Shown here: one piece after another, positions 37,401-47,902 of the stretch
Position numbering within the stretch: position 1 is the stretch's first letter
How the letters are laid out: every line of letters starts with the position of its first letter
Assembly: GCA_038025085.1 (NCBI GenBank)
Contig: CM076142.1
Location: forward strand, 11,754,001 to 11,818,000
Source of the DNA: Tetragonia tetragonoides
Taxonomy: Eukaryota; Streptophyta; Magnoliopsida; Caryophyllales; Aizoaceae
Length of the DNA stretch: 64,000 nucleotides
Direction: 5' to 3'
Position numbers and translations under genes: made by a program
Notes under the pieces: generated by a model
What the model was told of the DNA's origin: nothing
Database searches by the model: none
What the model saw: the letters and a program-made list of their open reading frames with translations, nothing else

Positions 37401-38249
37401 TCACCCATGGGACACGAGACTTGGGATATGGGACATGACGCTCGTTGGGCGCTGCGATACAGGCCACCCAGATTTTGTTTCAAATTTTGTTTGATGTACT
37501 TATTTCATTTAGATCCATAGTCTACTATAATAATCTTTGGTAGATCCATAGTCTACTCAAATTTGTTAATAAAAGGCTAATAATCGTTTCTTAAGCACTA
37601 GATCAAATATACACCAAAGTTTACAGTATGACTAATCAAATAAGTAGAAATATAATGAAACAAAGAATGTTATTTAGGGGATGTTACCTCTAGCTTTTAT
37701 AGGGATTCCACAAGCCAATGAATGACTTTTTTTTTTTTTGTCAAAGGCTAATACACGGTCAGTGAATAACTATTACCATGACTTTAGGGCATCCCTTCCC
37801 CCCCCCCCCCCACATTTTAATATTTGCCCAAAAGAAATTAAGAGTCATGCTGCAAATAAAACTCTCCAAATCCTGCCTTATTGTTGTTTTCGTTTTATTT
37901 ACCACTTAATCGCAAAATTAGCATCGAGAAAGAAAAAGAAAATTATTACAACAAACTTAAAAGTAAGGCAACCATCAAAAAATATTACATTAAAAAAAAT
38001 CAAAAAAAAGCTAAAACATCACATACACCGGACAGATATACACACTAGTTAATAGTTTATTACTAGACTAGACTAGACAGAAACCTTAAACCAAAACTAA
38101 AGCCTGCACCCAAAGAAGAAAACGAAACATAATTCCAAACTCAAAGCACACCCTATTGGCTGATGTGGACCAATCATGAATCACCCAACTTCCTTTTTTT
38201 TTTTTTCTTTTTTTTTTTTGGTAAAAACAGTTGTTATTAATTACCTCAC

Positions 38250-39330
38250 CCTGTGTCATTTTTACTCAAAATTCTCAAGGCCGTCTACCATGACCTAGAA
38301 GACCCTCGGTGTATCAGGAGGGTCATCCGAATCCTTGAACTTCGATATCACCCATGTCTTTGGTGTTCCGACTCTTACCAGTTTACAGTGAAACGTCCTT
38401 CCAGACCTATCAGGGACCGAATAAGTGACCCTAAGGGCCTCCCATGCCCCCTATGGGTGTTGCGTGCGATATGGTGCGAAAATATTCACCTTCGTTCTGA
38501 GACCTCCCGAAAGCTCAAAAATGTGGATTATAGCCATCATTTTCGACTTCCCGGGGCCCAATAGTCATTATTGCCCAAATTTTTCTAGGGGGACTATCAG
38601 GACCTTAGAGGATCCTCGTTGCCCCGGAAGGGTCATCCGTATCCCCGAGCTTTAATATCACCCATGCCTTTGGTGTTCAAACTCTTACATTAGTGTGCTA
38701 TAAAATGTCCTTCTAAACCTATCAAGGACTGGATAAGCATCCCCGAGGGCCTCCCATGTCCCCTAGGGGTATTACATGTGATGTGGTGATAAAATATACA
38801 CCTTCGTTTCCGGGGTTTCCTGGAAGCCAAATAAACGTGAATAATAATAACCTTCATTTTCGGCTTCAGTAGGTCTAGGTGTCATTTTTGCCCAAATTTC
38901 TCCACATGGTATATCATGACCCTAAAAGACCCTCGGTGCCCCGGGAGGATCATCCGGATCCACGAAATTCGAAATCACCAATTTCTTCGGTATTCTGGCT
39001 CTTACATTTGTGTCCCGTAAAAACGTCCTTACAAGCCTATCAGGGACCCGATAACAGACCCCGGGGGCCTCTTATGTTCTCTAAGCTAAGGGTGTCTGTC
39101 CGATGTGGTACGAAAATTAAATATCCACCTTAGTTCCTGGTCTCTTGGAAGCCCAAAAAAACGTGGATTATAGCATTTAATTTTCGGCTTCCCGGGGCTC
39201 TGTATCCCTTTTTGCGCAAACTTTTTCAGGGAGTTTATCGTCACTCTAGAGGAACTCCGAGGCCTCAGGTTGGTCATCTGGGTCGTCCCTGGTCTCCGAT
39301 TTCACCAATGGGACACGGGGCTTGTGATAT
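38250..39330. repeat. Second, shorter copy of the 312-bp unit array
   Basis: Markers at about 38417 (type B), 38730 (type A) and 39047 (terminal type) show three further units in the same orientation. The terminal unit is followed by the same flank as at 37390 (gggacac...gatatgggacatga). Confidence 0.85.
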
Positions 39331-39740
39331 GGGACATGATGCTCGCTGGGCGTTGGGACATAGGCCACCTAGATATTTTTTGATGTACTTATTTCATTTA
39401 GATCCATAGTCTACTATAATAATCTTTGGTTTATGAACTTTATAACAAAATATTCTCAAGTTTGTTAATAAAATGCTAATAATCGTTTCTTAAACACTCG
39501 ATCAAATATAGACCAAAGTTTATAGTATGACTAATCAAATAAGTAGAATTATAATGCATCAAACAATGTTATTTAGGGGAAGATACCTCTAACTTTTATA
39601 GAGGTTCCACATTTTTTTTTTGTCAAAGACTAATACACGACCAGTAAATGACTATTACCATGATTTGAGGGCATCTCTCCCCCCAACATTTTGATATTTG
39701 CCTCAAAAAAATTAATAGTCAGGCAGGCTGCAAATGAAAC

Positions 39741-40871
39741 CACTACAAGAAAAACGCTCATTTGCTACCGAAATTAGCGACGGACAGCACATCGGTAGCA
39801 ATACTTTAGAATCAGCGACCGATTTCTTATCGGTTGCTAATTCGGTAGCTAAAACGGCGACTTTGCATAGAAAAATAGTTAAGCGTTTTTTTACCCCCTT
39901 TTTCTTTAATGTCAGAATCCTAACAATATAAGGCCTCTTTTTTTCTTAACCCACCCAGCCCCTCATTGTTTTCTCCGCCTCCCTCTCTCTCTCATTTCTC
40001 TCCTCTACCTTCAGTTCACTTACCTTTTCTTCTGCTTCTCTCATCTGAGTTCTCTCCCCCTCCAAATTTTCAGAACTTCATCACCATCTCCACAACCCAC
40101 TACCTACCATCTCTACAAGCCACAACCTACCGTGTACACAAACAACATCTGGGCGTTTCTTCAAATTCCGAGCCAAAGAACAAGAAGAACAACGACGTCG
40201 TTGAAGAGTAACAATCTGGGCGTGATTCAATCTTCTCAAAACCCATTCTTATCGACTCCATGAACTCCTCATTGGTCAAGATCTAGGGTTTAAATTTTAG
40301 GAGGTTTGTTTTATTTGTAAAATTGTGCTTTTAGTTTTGCTAGAGTAGATCTAGGGTTTTTTTTTATTTTTATTTTTTATCTATCATCCTCAATTGGTTG
40401 TAGATCTGTTCGAATTTTCAACTTTTTGATAATGAATTTTTTGTTTTAGATAGTTTTATTTATTGTTAACTAGTAGTAGTTTTGGAGATTACAAGTGTTT
40501 TTTGTTATTTTTTATTTTGCAATTCTAGATCTATTCTTGTCTTCAACTTTCCCTGTAATTTTTCAATTTATCATCGAAATTATGAACTTACTCTTGGATG
40601 CGTTTTGGGGAGATGGGGTTGGATGCGTTTTGGGGAGAATTGCATTTGTATAATCCGGGTGTTACTTTTAGTTCCAGTTTGTGGCTGCTAATCTGGAATT
40701 TTTTTAACAAAAAATTAACGTTTGCGACCGACCACATCGGTCGCTATATTCCGATTTTAATATAGCCACCAAGTGTTTGACTGAAATCGGTCGCTAATCG
40801 GTCGCAAATGGCAGTTAGCACTGAAAAAGAAAAAGAAAATTATGTAGTAAAACACTTGTTTTTTTGTAGTG
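39741..40871. mobile_element. Non-autonomous CACTA (En/Spm) element
   Basis: Ends are cactacaagaaaaacg and ...tttttttgtagtg, with the exact 3-bp target duplication AAC (39738-39740 and 40872-40874). Subterminal repeats of the type accgatttcttatcggttgc and cggtcgctaatcggtcgc occur at both ends. The 1131-bp body has a CT-rich leader-like tract (39975-40040) but no transposase; the frames at 39734, 39966 and 40482 are not genes. The paralogous site near 37856-37870 is empty. Confidence 0.9.
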
Positions 40872-41032
40872 AACTTTCTGAATCCCGCCTTAGTGTTGTT
40901 TTAGTTTTATTTATCACTTAATCGCAAATTAGCACTGAAAAAGAAAAAGAAAATTATTACAACAAAGTTAGAAGTAATGCAACCATGAGAAAACATTTTT
41001 TAAAAAAAAACCAAAAAGAGTTAAAACATCTC

Positions 41033-41058
41033 GTGCATGGTACGGGCATGCACACTAG
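41033..41058 (+). other. Helitron-like 3' terminus
   Basis: A perfect hairpin gtgcatg-gtacggg-catgcac is followed by a and then CTAG (41055-41058) and a host-like T. The paralog near 38036-38048 also ends in acacactagtt but its hairpin has decayed. No A|TC start was identified, so the element's extent is open. Confidence 0.5.
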
Positions 41059-41242
41059 TTAGGACAATGATACTTATATAATGGTTTTACCTTACAATCT
41101 TTTTGTTATGTGAAAGGAGGGACAAATTGCCCTCGCTACTTGGGATTTCATGGGGATATTTGTGGTAGAATAAAAAAAGGAAGATCAGAGAGATAGACGC
41201 ATAAAAATGATTGTAGTGTACGATCATTGTATGTAATTCATT

Positions 41243-41400
41243 CATCTTTAACCAAGGTCGAGGGTTCGAATCTCGCCTTGGGCATGGAGCAACTTTAAAT
41301 TTCTTGGGCAGTTGTCCCACCCTTTGAGGTGCCTACAAGCCAGCGCGGAGAATAGTCACTGTGATCGACGGTAGATACCCCTGGTCGTGAACAAAAAAAA
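41243..41400 (+). mobile_element. 5'-truncated SINE with 17-bp target duplication
   Basis: Exact direct repeats attgtatgtaattcatt flank it (41226-41242 and 41401-41417). It contains a B box (gggttcgaatctc) near 41263 and an A tail just before the right repeat. The A-box end is missing. Related text lies at 24675-24800. Confidence 0.85.
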
Positions 41401-42152
41401 ATTGTATGTAATTCATTTCCCACTAGTCAATAAGAAAATATTTCCAAACTCAAAGCACACCCTATTAGCTGATGTGGACTGGGAAATGCTACTCATACTC
41501 GAGGTGTATGGCACACTAATGTTTTTGGCCAACGAGAGCTTGACAACAAGGTAGTCCAAAATATGGGTGGGAGGGAAAATATTATGAATGAAGTGGGAAA
41601 ATATTTCAGAATAGGGGGGAAAAATAGCTAGTTACCGCCCAAAATCTTCCCCTCCAAGATTAAGAACCAAAGTTTCACTTAATCATCAACAATTAATTAA
41701 ACAAAACAGCTACTGTAGTAAACGCAAATACTACCATTCACAAAGAAACCAATGCTCTCCATTAATGGCGATTGAAGTCATTTTCTCTCTCCTCCTCAAA
41801 CCTCAACGTCCCTAAGTAGTGTTTCGGTGATAAGGTTGCAGGAATTGTTGTGGGAAGGTCAGAACACGGAACAGGTGCCGGCGTGATTAGTGGTGGTAGC
41901 GCCGATAGGTGATTTCCGGCGAGGTAGGCGGTAAGTGGGTAATTTGAGACAGAGAGAAAGAGAGGGGAGATATGGTGTTGTGTACTGTTCTTTTGCTAGT
42001 GTTAACAATTGAATTAAAATATGTCAAAAGTCATTCATTCAATTAGCATCATGAAATTCTAGTCATTTCCTGTCTTTGTCCAATTTTTTCCTAGTATTAG
42101 GAAATGGGAGATGAGTCAGGAAGAGAGAGAAATAGGTGGGAGCAGCGGGGAG

Positions 42153-42752
42153 TAGGGATGGCAATGGGGCGGGGCGGTAGTGGATATAGTTAGATCCATC
42201 CCCAAATCCACCTGGATATTTCGATTCCGCCACCCGCCCCATCCCCACCACGGATTGGAGATCCCAAATTCACCCCCGCCCCACTTACCCGGCGGGTATC
42301 CACTTCCGCTCTATTTATCGGGAGGTATCCATATCCGGTTTATACCAGTCCGAAAAGAAACGAAGCCCACATGTGGATCTACATCAAATTCACCCAAGAT
42401 AATTTGCAAGGAAAAATTTGAGCTTTTTGATAAGCAATAGTAGTAGATAATTTTATATATTTGGTAAAATAAGATTTTATATATTTATATTTTACATTTT
42501 TTATTTTTATGTGGGTATGAAGCGGGGCAGATGGGTATGAGGCGGGGCGGGTAAGCAGGTATAAGGTGGGGCGGGGCTCTAACGGGTATCCACTGGGTGA
42601 AGAAGGCAAACCACCTCTGCCCCATCCCCGCGGCGGTTTTGTTTTATCAAAACCATCCCCGCCTCATCCCTACCTAGCACTCCCCCATCCCCGCCCCAAC
42701 TGGGGCGGATGCGGGGCGATATCCACTTGTATCCGTCCCACTGCCATCCCTA
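42153..42752. mobile_element. hAT-type MITE, 600 bp, GC-rich ends
   Basis: TIRs tagggatggcaatggg and cccactgccatcccta (15 of 16 pairing). Flanks gcggggag (42145-42152) and acggggag (42753-42760) are an 8-bp target duplication with one change. Both ends carry many 'ggggcgggg' and 'ccccgcc' tracts. It lies in the left arm of the Mutator-like element. Confidence 0.8.
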
Positions 42753-43149
42753 ACGGGGAGGCCACCGGTGGTCTTAGAGGTGGTGTCATTGAGCAACATT
42801 TTTTTTTACTATGGAATTAAGTTTCATATTTTATAACTAAATTGAAAAGTAACTGAAAAATAATTGAAAAGCAATTGATTTTCTCTTTCCTTTGTTTCTC
42901 TGTAATTGGTTTTCAAGTTATGCTGAAAATGAATGTTCACGATCGCGAAAAAGAGATGCGCACTAGTGTATGTAAAATTGACCATAGTCGTTATACAATC
43001 TTTATTTTTTCATAATAAATACATGATTGTTTCTTATAATTGTATACTTGTTCCTAATAAAATAAAATTTACTCATATGAAATTGATGATAAAATTATAT
43101 GTTCCTAATTATTTGATAACTATATATTTATTAGGGACAATCTTATATT

Positions 43150-43572
43150 TTTTAGGAAAAACTAAAGGGTATATTAGGGTTGTTCAAAAAAATATCTGAA
43201 CCCGAGCATCCGATCCGAAAATCAGATCAAATATCCGAACTAAAATTATCCGAAAAAGCGGATAATCGAAATTTTGGATACCCGAAAAACGGATATCCAA
43301 AATTTCGGATACAAGTGCGGATTCTAGTTTCCAAAATTTTCGGATATCCGAAAAACTCAAAATTATCCGAAACTATCCGAATATTCGAAACTATCCGAAA
43401 TATTTGGCTCACATTTTCCAAATATTAGGCAAAAAATAGGATAAAAAATAAAAAAATATAAATATCTTTCAGATAGCGGAGATCCGACTATCCGAATCCG
43501 AAATTTCGGGTATCCGAAAATCGGATATCCGAAATTTTAAAAACGGATTCGGATTTGGATGAACTAGTATGA
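43150..43572. repeat. Element built of 'atatccgaa' motifs
   Basis: Begins near tagggttgttcaaaaaaat and ends near cggatttggatgaacta. The interior is dense in tccgaaa and cggatat motifs in both directions. It probably belongs to the same general class as the hAT MITEs, but no clear target duplication could be read. Confidence 0.45.
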
Positions 43573-43978
43573 GCTATTTTTCGGAGAGTGAAAAAAGAGT
43601 TGTTTGATCATCGTGATTATCGAAATAAAAAGGAAAATAAACATCGGTCCATTAATTATGGTAATCAGTTTTCCCATAAATATTTTTAGGTATTGTCCAA
43701 CAACAAGAACAACAATCAAGGTAATACAAGCCCTTATGATTCTCACTTTTTTTTTTAAATCTTACTTATTATTCTCACTTTGGGTGACAAATAGAAAAAA
43801 GAAGCAAGTTATTCTTAGCTTTATGCATAAGTTGTATAAGATATTTATTATTTTTTAATAAGAAACTTGGTGGATGTCCTTGTGTTTCACGATTTGTGAT
43901 TAATGTAACATGATAATTAATCTCGTAGTAAAACAAAGTATGAATAAGCATATCTTTCTATTGTTTGGTAGATTTTAA

Positions 43979-44019
<41 letters not shown>
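43979..44019. repeat. Poly-T tract of about 40 bases
   Basis: Uninterrupted T run. It produces spurious Lys-rich frames on the minus strand (43917-44258). Confidence 0.9.
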
Positions 44020-44359
44020 ATCTCAGATTTTGACATTTTTTTTTTGTTCCTAAGTAATAAAGGGAATGTAGTGACTCTGAAGGTGCGTTCTTTAGGGCGT
44101 AACTGAACTGAACAGAATTCAACACCATTAAACTGGACACCACTGAACTGGATTGAACACAACTTGATATGTGAGACAAAAAAAATATTTATCACTATTG
44201 TTCCTAAATAAATTTTTAACATCTCTAAGTTATTAATTTTTATCACTAGAATTTCCATGTAAACCTTTATACGATGTTGTTACTAGATAAATGTTTATCC
44301 TCCCATATTTTTATATTCTAAGTGGTTCAACTACAAGGAACGGAGTAAACGGTACAAGG

Positions 44360-46260
44360 TATGTTAAAATATGAAATACACTCACCAAACTTATTTAATA
44401 TCAATCCTAATAAGTGATAAAAATAAATTTCGAGAGTGATTTAGACCACTCCGGCTCAGTTTAGACGCAATTGTCACATAAAGTGCTAATCACTTTCAAG
44501 GGTCGTAATGATTTAGATTAAACTCTCTTAATTAAACCATGAAATACATACACTAGACTTATGTAATATCAATCCTAATAAGTGATAAAAATCAATTTCG
44601 AGAGTGATTTAGACCGCTCCAGCTCACCTTAAACGTCATTGACACATAAAGTGCTAATCACTCTCAAGGGTCGTAATGGTTTAGGCTCTGTTTGATTCAC
44701 CTGGATAAAAACTAACATGAACTGAATTGAACTAAAATGAACCGAACTAAACTGAATTGATATTTAAAACTTGATCGTTAACTATTTAAAATTCATCCAA
44801 ACATAGTCAATTTTGGACTCATTTGAAAGTATGTTTTGAGATCTTTCCGGTGACATCATTATCATCATGAAATTATTTTGGAATAAAAAGTTATATGAGT
44901 GATAAATTTACACATGAACTGAACTGAACTGGACTGAACTGAACTAGACTGAACTGAACTGAATTTAAGTAAAATTAAGGTGAATCAAACAGAGTCTTAG
45001 ATTAAGCTCTCTTAGTTAAAATATGAAATACACTCACTAGACTTATGCATAAGAGATTTATCATTTTACTAATAACAAATTAGGTAAATTAATATTATTT
45101 TCTTTTATTCTGGAACACAACACATTCAACTTCGTGTTACTAAATATAATGACTTAAAGTACTAAAATGATCAATGCCAAATTGCAATAAATGTACTAAA
45201 TTTAAGCATAAACTAGCTCACCTATGATCATTAATGTACAATATTATCTTAATCCCAGGGTAGTCAATCCATGATCACATACACTATGTACTTCCGTCCA
45301 CATGACCAATGTTTTAAAATTGACCAATATCAATTTGCAATTAATGTATTCAAATAAAACATAAAGTGACTCACCTATGATCACTAATGTTCAATATCTT
45401 AATACAATGGTGAACAATCCGTTATCATATTTTCTGAACCCATACACTATGTACCTCCGTCGCACATGAAATACTAATGTTTTAGAATTGATTATTGTCA
45501 ATTTGCAAATGTATTTCAAATGAAGCATAAAGTGACTCACCTATGATCAATATCTTAGTTCTATGCTAATTATCCATTATCACTCTTTACGAGCTCATAC
45601 ACTATGATCCTACTTTTCTAAACCCGTGCATTATGCACCTCCGTCACACATGAATTATCAATATTTTAAAATTCATCAATGCCAATTTGCAATAAATGTA
45701 TTCAAATGAAGTATAAAGTGATCGACTCACCTATGATCACTAATGCTCAATATTTGAATTCTATGCTAAATAATCCATTATCACTTTTTACGAGCTCATA
45801 CACTATGTTTCTCCGTCGCACATGAAATGCCAATGTTTTAGAATTGATCAACGCCAATTTGCACTCAATGTATTCAAATGTAGTATAAAGTGATCACCTA
45901 TGATCACTAATGCTCAATATCTTATTCTCAATGGTCGTAATGATTTTGATTAAACTTTATTAATTTGGATATGAAATACATTTACTAAACTTATGTAATA
46001 GTAATATAATTGATCAAAATCAGTTCTCAAAGTGATTATGATGACCTCTATCTCGTATATATGTCATCGTATGAGAAATACCACTAATTATTCTCAATGG
46101 TAGTTATGATTTTAACTCAATCTATCAATTTGGATATGAAACATATTCGCTAAACTTATGTAATAACAATATAATTGATCAAAAGAAATTCCTGAAGTAA
46201 TGAAAATCATCTCGGCTTCACTTATATGTCGTAATCATTACGATTGATGACTAGGTTAAT
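44360..46260. repeat. AT-rich minisatellite-like tandem repeats inside the Mutator-like element
   Basis: Two related blocks. 44360-44683 holds two units of about 165 bp (gagagtgatttagaccRctcc; gtgctaatcact), continuing after the Tourist insertion. 45190-45950 holds about five units of 150-190 bp marked by 'cacctatgatcactaatg' (near 45219, 45371, 45539, 45728 and 45895). 45930-46260 contains diverged units of the first type. No coding potential. Confidence 0.75.
44684..44996. mobile_element. Tourist-like MITE, copy 2
   Basis: 313 bp, ends ggctctgtttgattcacc and ggtgaatcaaacagagtc, with the exact 3-bp target duplication TTA (44681-44683 and 44997-44999). TWA duplications and TGTTTG-containing ends are typical of PIF/Harbinger Tourist MITEs. 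It is inserted within the tandem repeats. Confidence 0.85.
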
Positions 46261-46864
46261 TTGAATTTAGATATAGATTGAATGATTAATCTAAACACAA
46301 CGATATTAAACGCAATTACAATTCTTTTATTATTATATCATGGTTACTTATTTTGCTGAAAATTACAATTTTTTTATTACTTTAAATTTAGATTGAGATT
46401 GAAAGACTAATCTAAGCAATTCCTAGAGTGATAGAAATCATCTCGGCCTCATTTATATGTCCTCACTTATATATCTTACACTATTTACTTTTTTCTAAAA
46501 TTGTCTCTAATAAATATATAGTTACCAAATAACTAAACACATACTGTATACTTCTATTATCGATTTCAAATGATTAAATTTTATTTAATTAGAAACAAGT
46601 ATACATTTATTAGAAACAATCATTTGTTTATTAGTAGAAAATAAGAGTGTTTGATACACTTAGTGTATATCGATTATGATCAATTTCAGAAACACTAGTG
46701 CGCATCTCGTTTCCGCAATCGTGAACCCCCATTTTTAGAATCACCTGAAAATCAAGTACAGATAAATAAAAGGGAAGACAAATTCAATTTATTTTCAACT
46801 GTATGATGCTTGTATTCATAGAGTTCAATTTCTTTTATTCCAAGAGAAATGAGTAACATCCATG

Positions 46865-47042
46865 GTGGTGGAGGGTGGTGAATGGTGGTGGACTGGTGGT
46901 GGTGGTGGTGGTGGTGGTGAGGACTTGCGGGTTATTGACAGTGGTGGGATGTATGGTGGTGGTGGTGGAGTGGTGGGCCGTGTGGTGGTGGTGACTGGTG
47001 AGGAGTGGTGGGACAGGTGGTGGTGGTGGTGGTCGTCGTGGT
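46865..47042. repeat. (GGT)n-rich microsatellite
   Basis: Long imperfect ggt/ggtggtggt runs. The Gly/Trp and Pro/His/Thr-rich frames on the two strands (46835-47107) come from this composition. Confidence 0.85.
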
Positions 47043-47902
47043 AGAGTGAAGGGAGAATGAGAGAGAAAACTTTTGTTGGAGGAAATTATTTCCAGAAAAA
47101 TTAACACACATGATTAAGTGAGGAGAGAGAAAATCTTATTAAACCCCTTTAATTAGGAATGCCCATTTAAATTTTGAACCGAAAACGTTTGAAATTCAAA
47201 CGAAAATTTATTTTTATTAGATTTTATCTTTTCTTTTCGGTCTCAAATTTCAGCCAATAAAACATTGCCACCACATTAATGAAAGTTGTGTGTTGTACAC
47301 TATGTGTTTCAATAGCAAGGTCCATGTGGACCTATCATGAATCACCCAACTTCCTTTTTTTTTTTGGTAGAAACAGTTGGTATTACCTCACCCTGTGAGT
47401 CTGTGACTACAATAACAGAAAAGAGCTAATTGGGCGCAAAATTGTCTTGTGTATTACCATTCACGTTACATCTCAATCTCTAATAAGAAAAAGGCCAAAA
47501 AAGAGGTCATGTTCATAAATCAAATTCAAAACCCCTGTAGAACAAGAATCTGTTTCTAAAAAACACCCAATATATTTGTTCCCATTATGTCCAGTTTATC
47601 GTCTCAATACATTTGTTACACTATTTTCCCAGCTTTTTACTAACACTTGCCCATTATCACGGATTATCATCATTACCAGTTCACCACCATAATAATCATA
47701 TCATATATGGGTTGGTATATATTTGCCTTTATCCAATCACAATCTCTTGATATATGTGACAAACGAACCATACCCATTTGGGCATCTAGTATTTATTGTG
47801 CACTGAATCATTGATCTTCATTTGTATATTCAAGGCTGTTTGATCATTCAATTCATCAACTCTACACAGAATTAGGAGAGAGAAAATTAAAGAAAGAGAA
47901 AA

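Larger units (their letters stand above)
37130..41060. repeat. Segmental duplication: end of array plus about 0.9 kb of flank
   Basis: Copy 1 is 37130-38250. Copy 2 begins near 39040 and continues past 41060. Shared tracts include 'gatgtacttatttcatttag' (37493 and 39382), the text from about 37738 (tgtcaaaggctaatacacgg; copy 2 near 39621 has tgtcaaagactaatacacga), 'gaaaattattacaacaaa' and 'ccaaactcaaagcacaccct' (38133 and about 41443). Copy 2 is interrupted by the CACTA, SINE and Mutator-like insertions that copy 1 lacks. Confidence 0.85.
41481..47323. mobile_element. 5.8-kb Mutator-like element with long inverted terminal regions
   Basis: Flanks are atgtggact (41472-41480) and atgtggacc (47324-47332), a 9-bp target duplication with one mismatch, the size typical of Mutator-like elements. 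The ends (gggaaatgctac... and, reversed, ggaccttgctattg...) are imperfect inverted repeats. Further in, 42900-43150 and 46490-46740 are clear inverted copies, for example 'gagatgcgcactagtgt' (42951) against acactagtgcgcatctc (46691). No transposase is seen. The interior holds a hAT MITE, a Tourist MITE and tandem repeats. The paralog at 38160-38190 shows the uninterrupted site. Confidence 0.75.

Noticed and set aside
33934..39133. Many overlapping frames of 60-130 codons in the 312-bp array as a protein family
   Set aside because: The unit length is not a multiple of three, frames shift between units, and similar peptides recur only because the DNA repeats.
43917..44258. Lys-rich minus-strand frame of 113 codons
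   Set aside because: The poly-Lys stretch is the reverse of a 40-base poly-T run.
46835..47107. Gly/Trp-rich and Pro/His/Thr-rich frames
   Set aside because: They translate the (GGT)n microsatellite on opposite strands.
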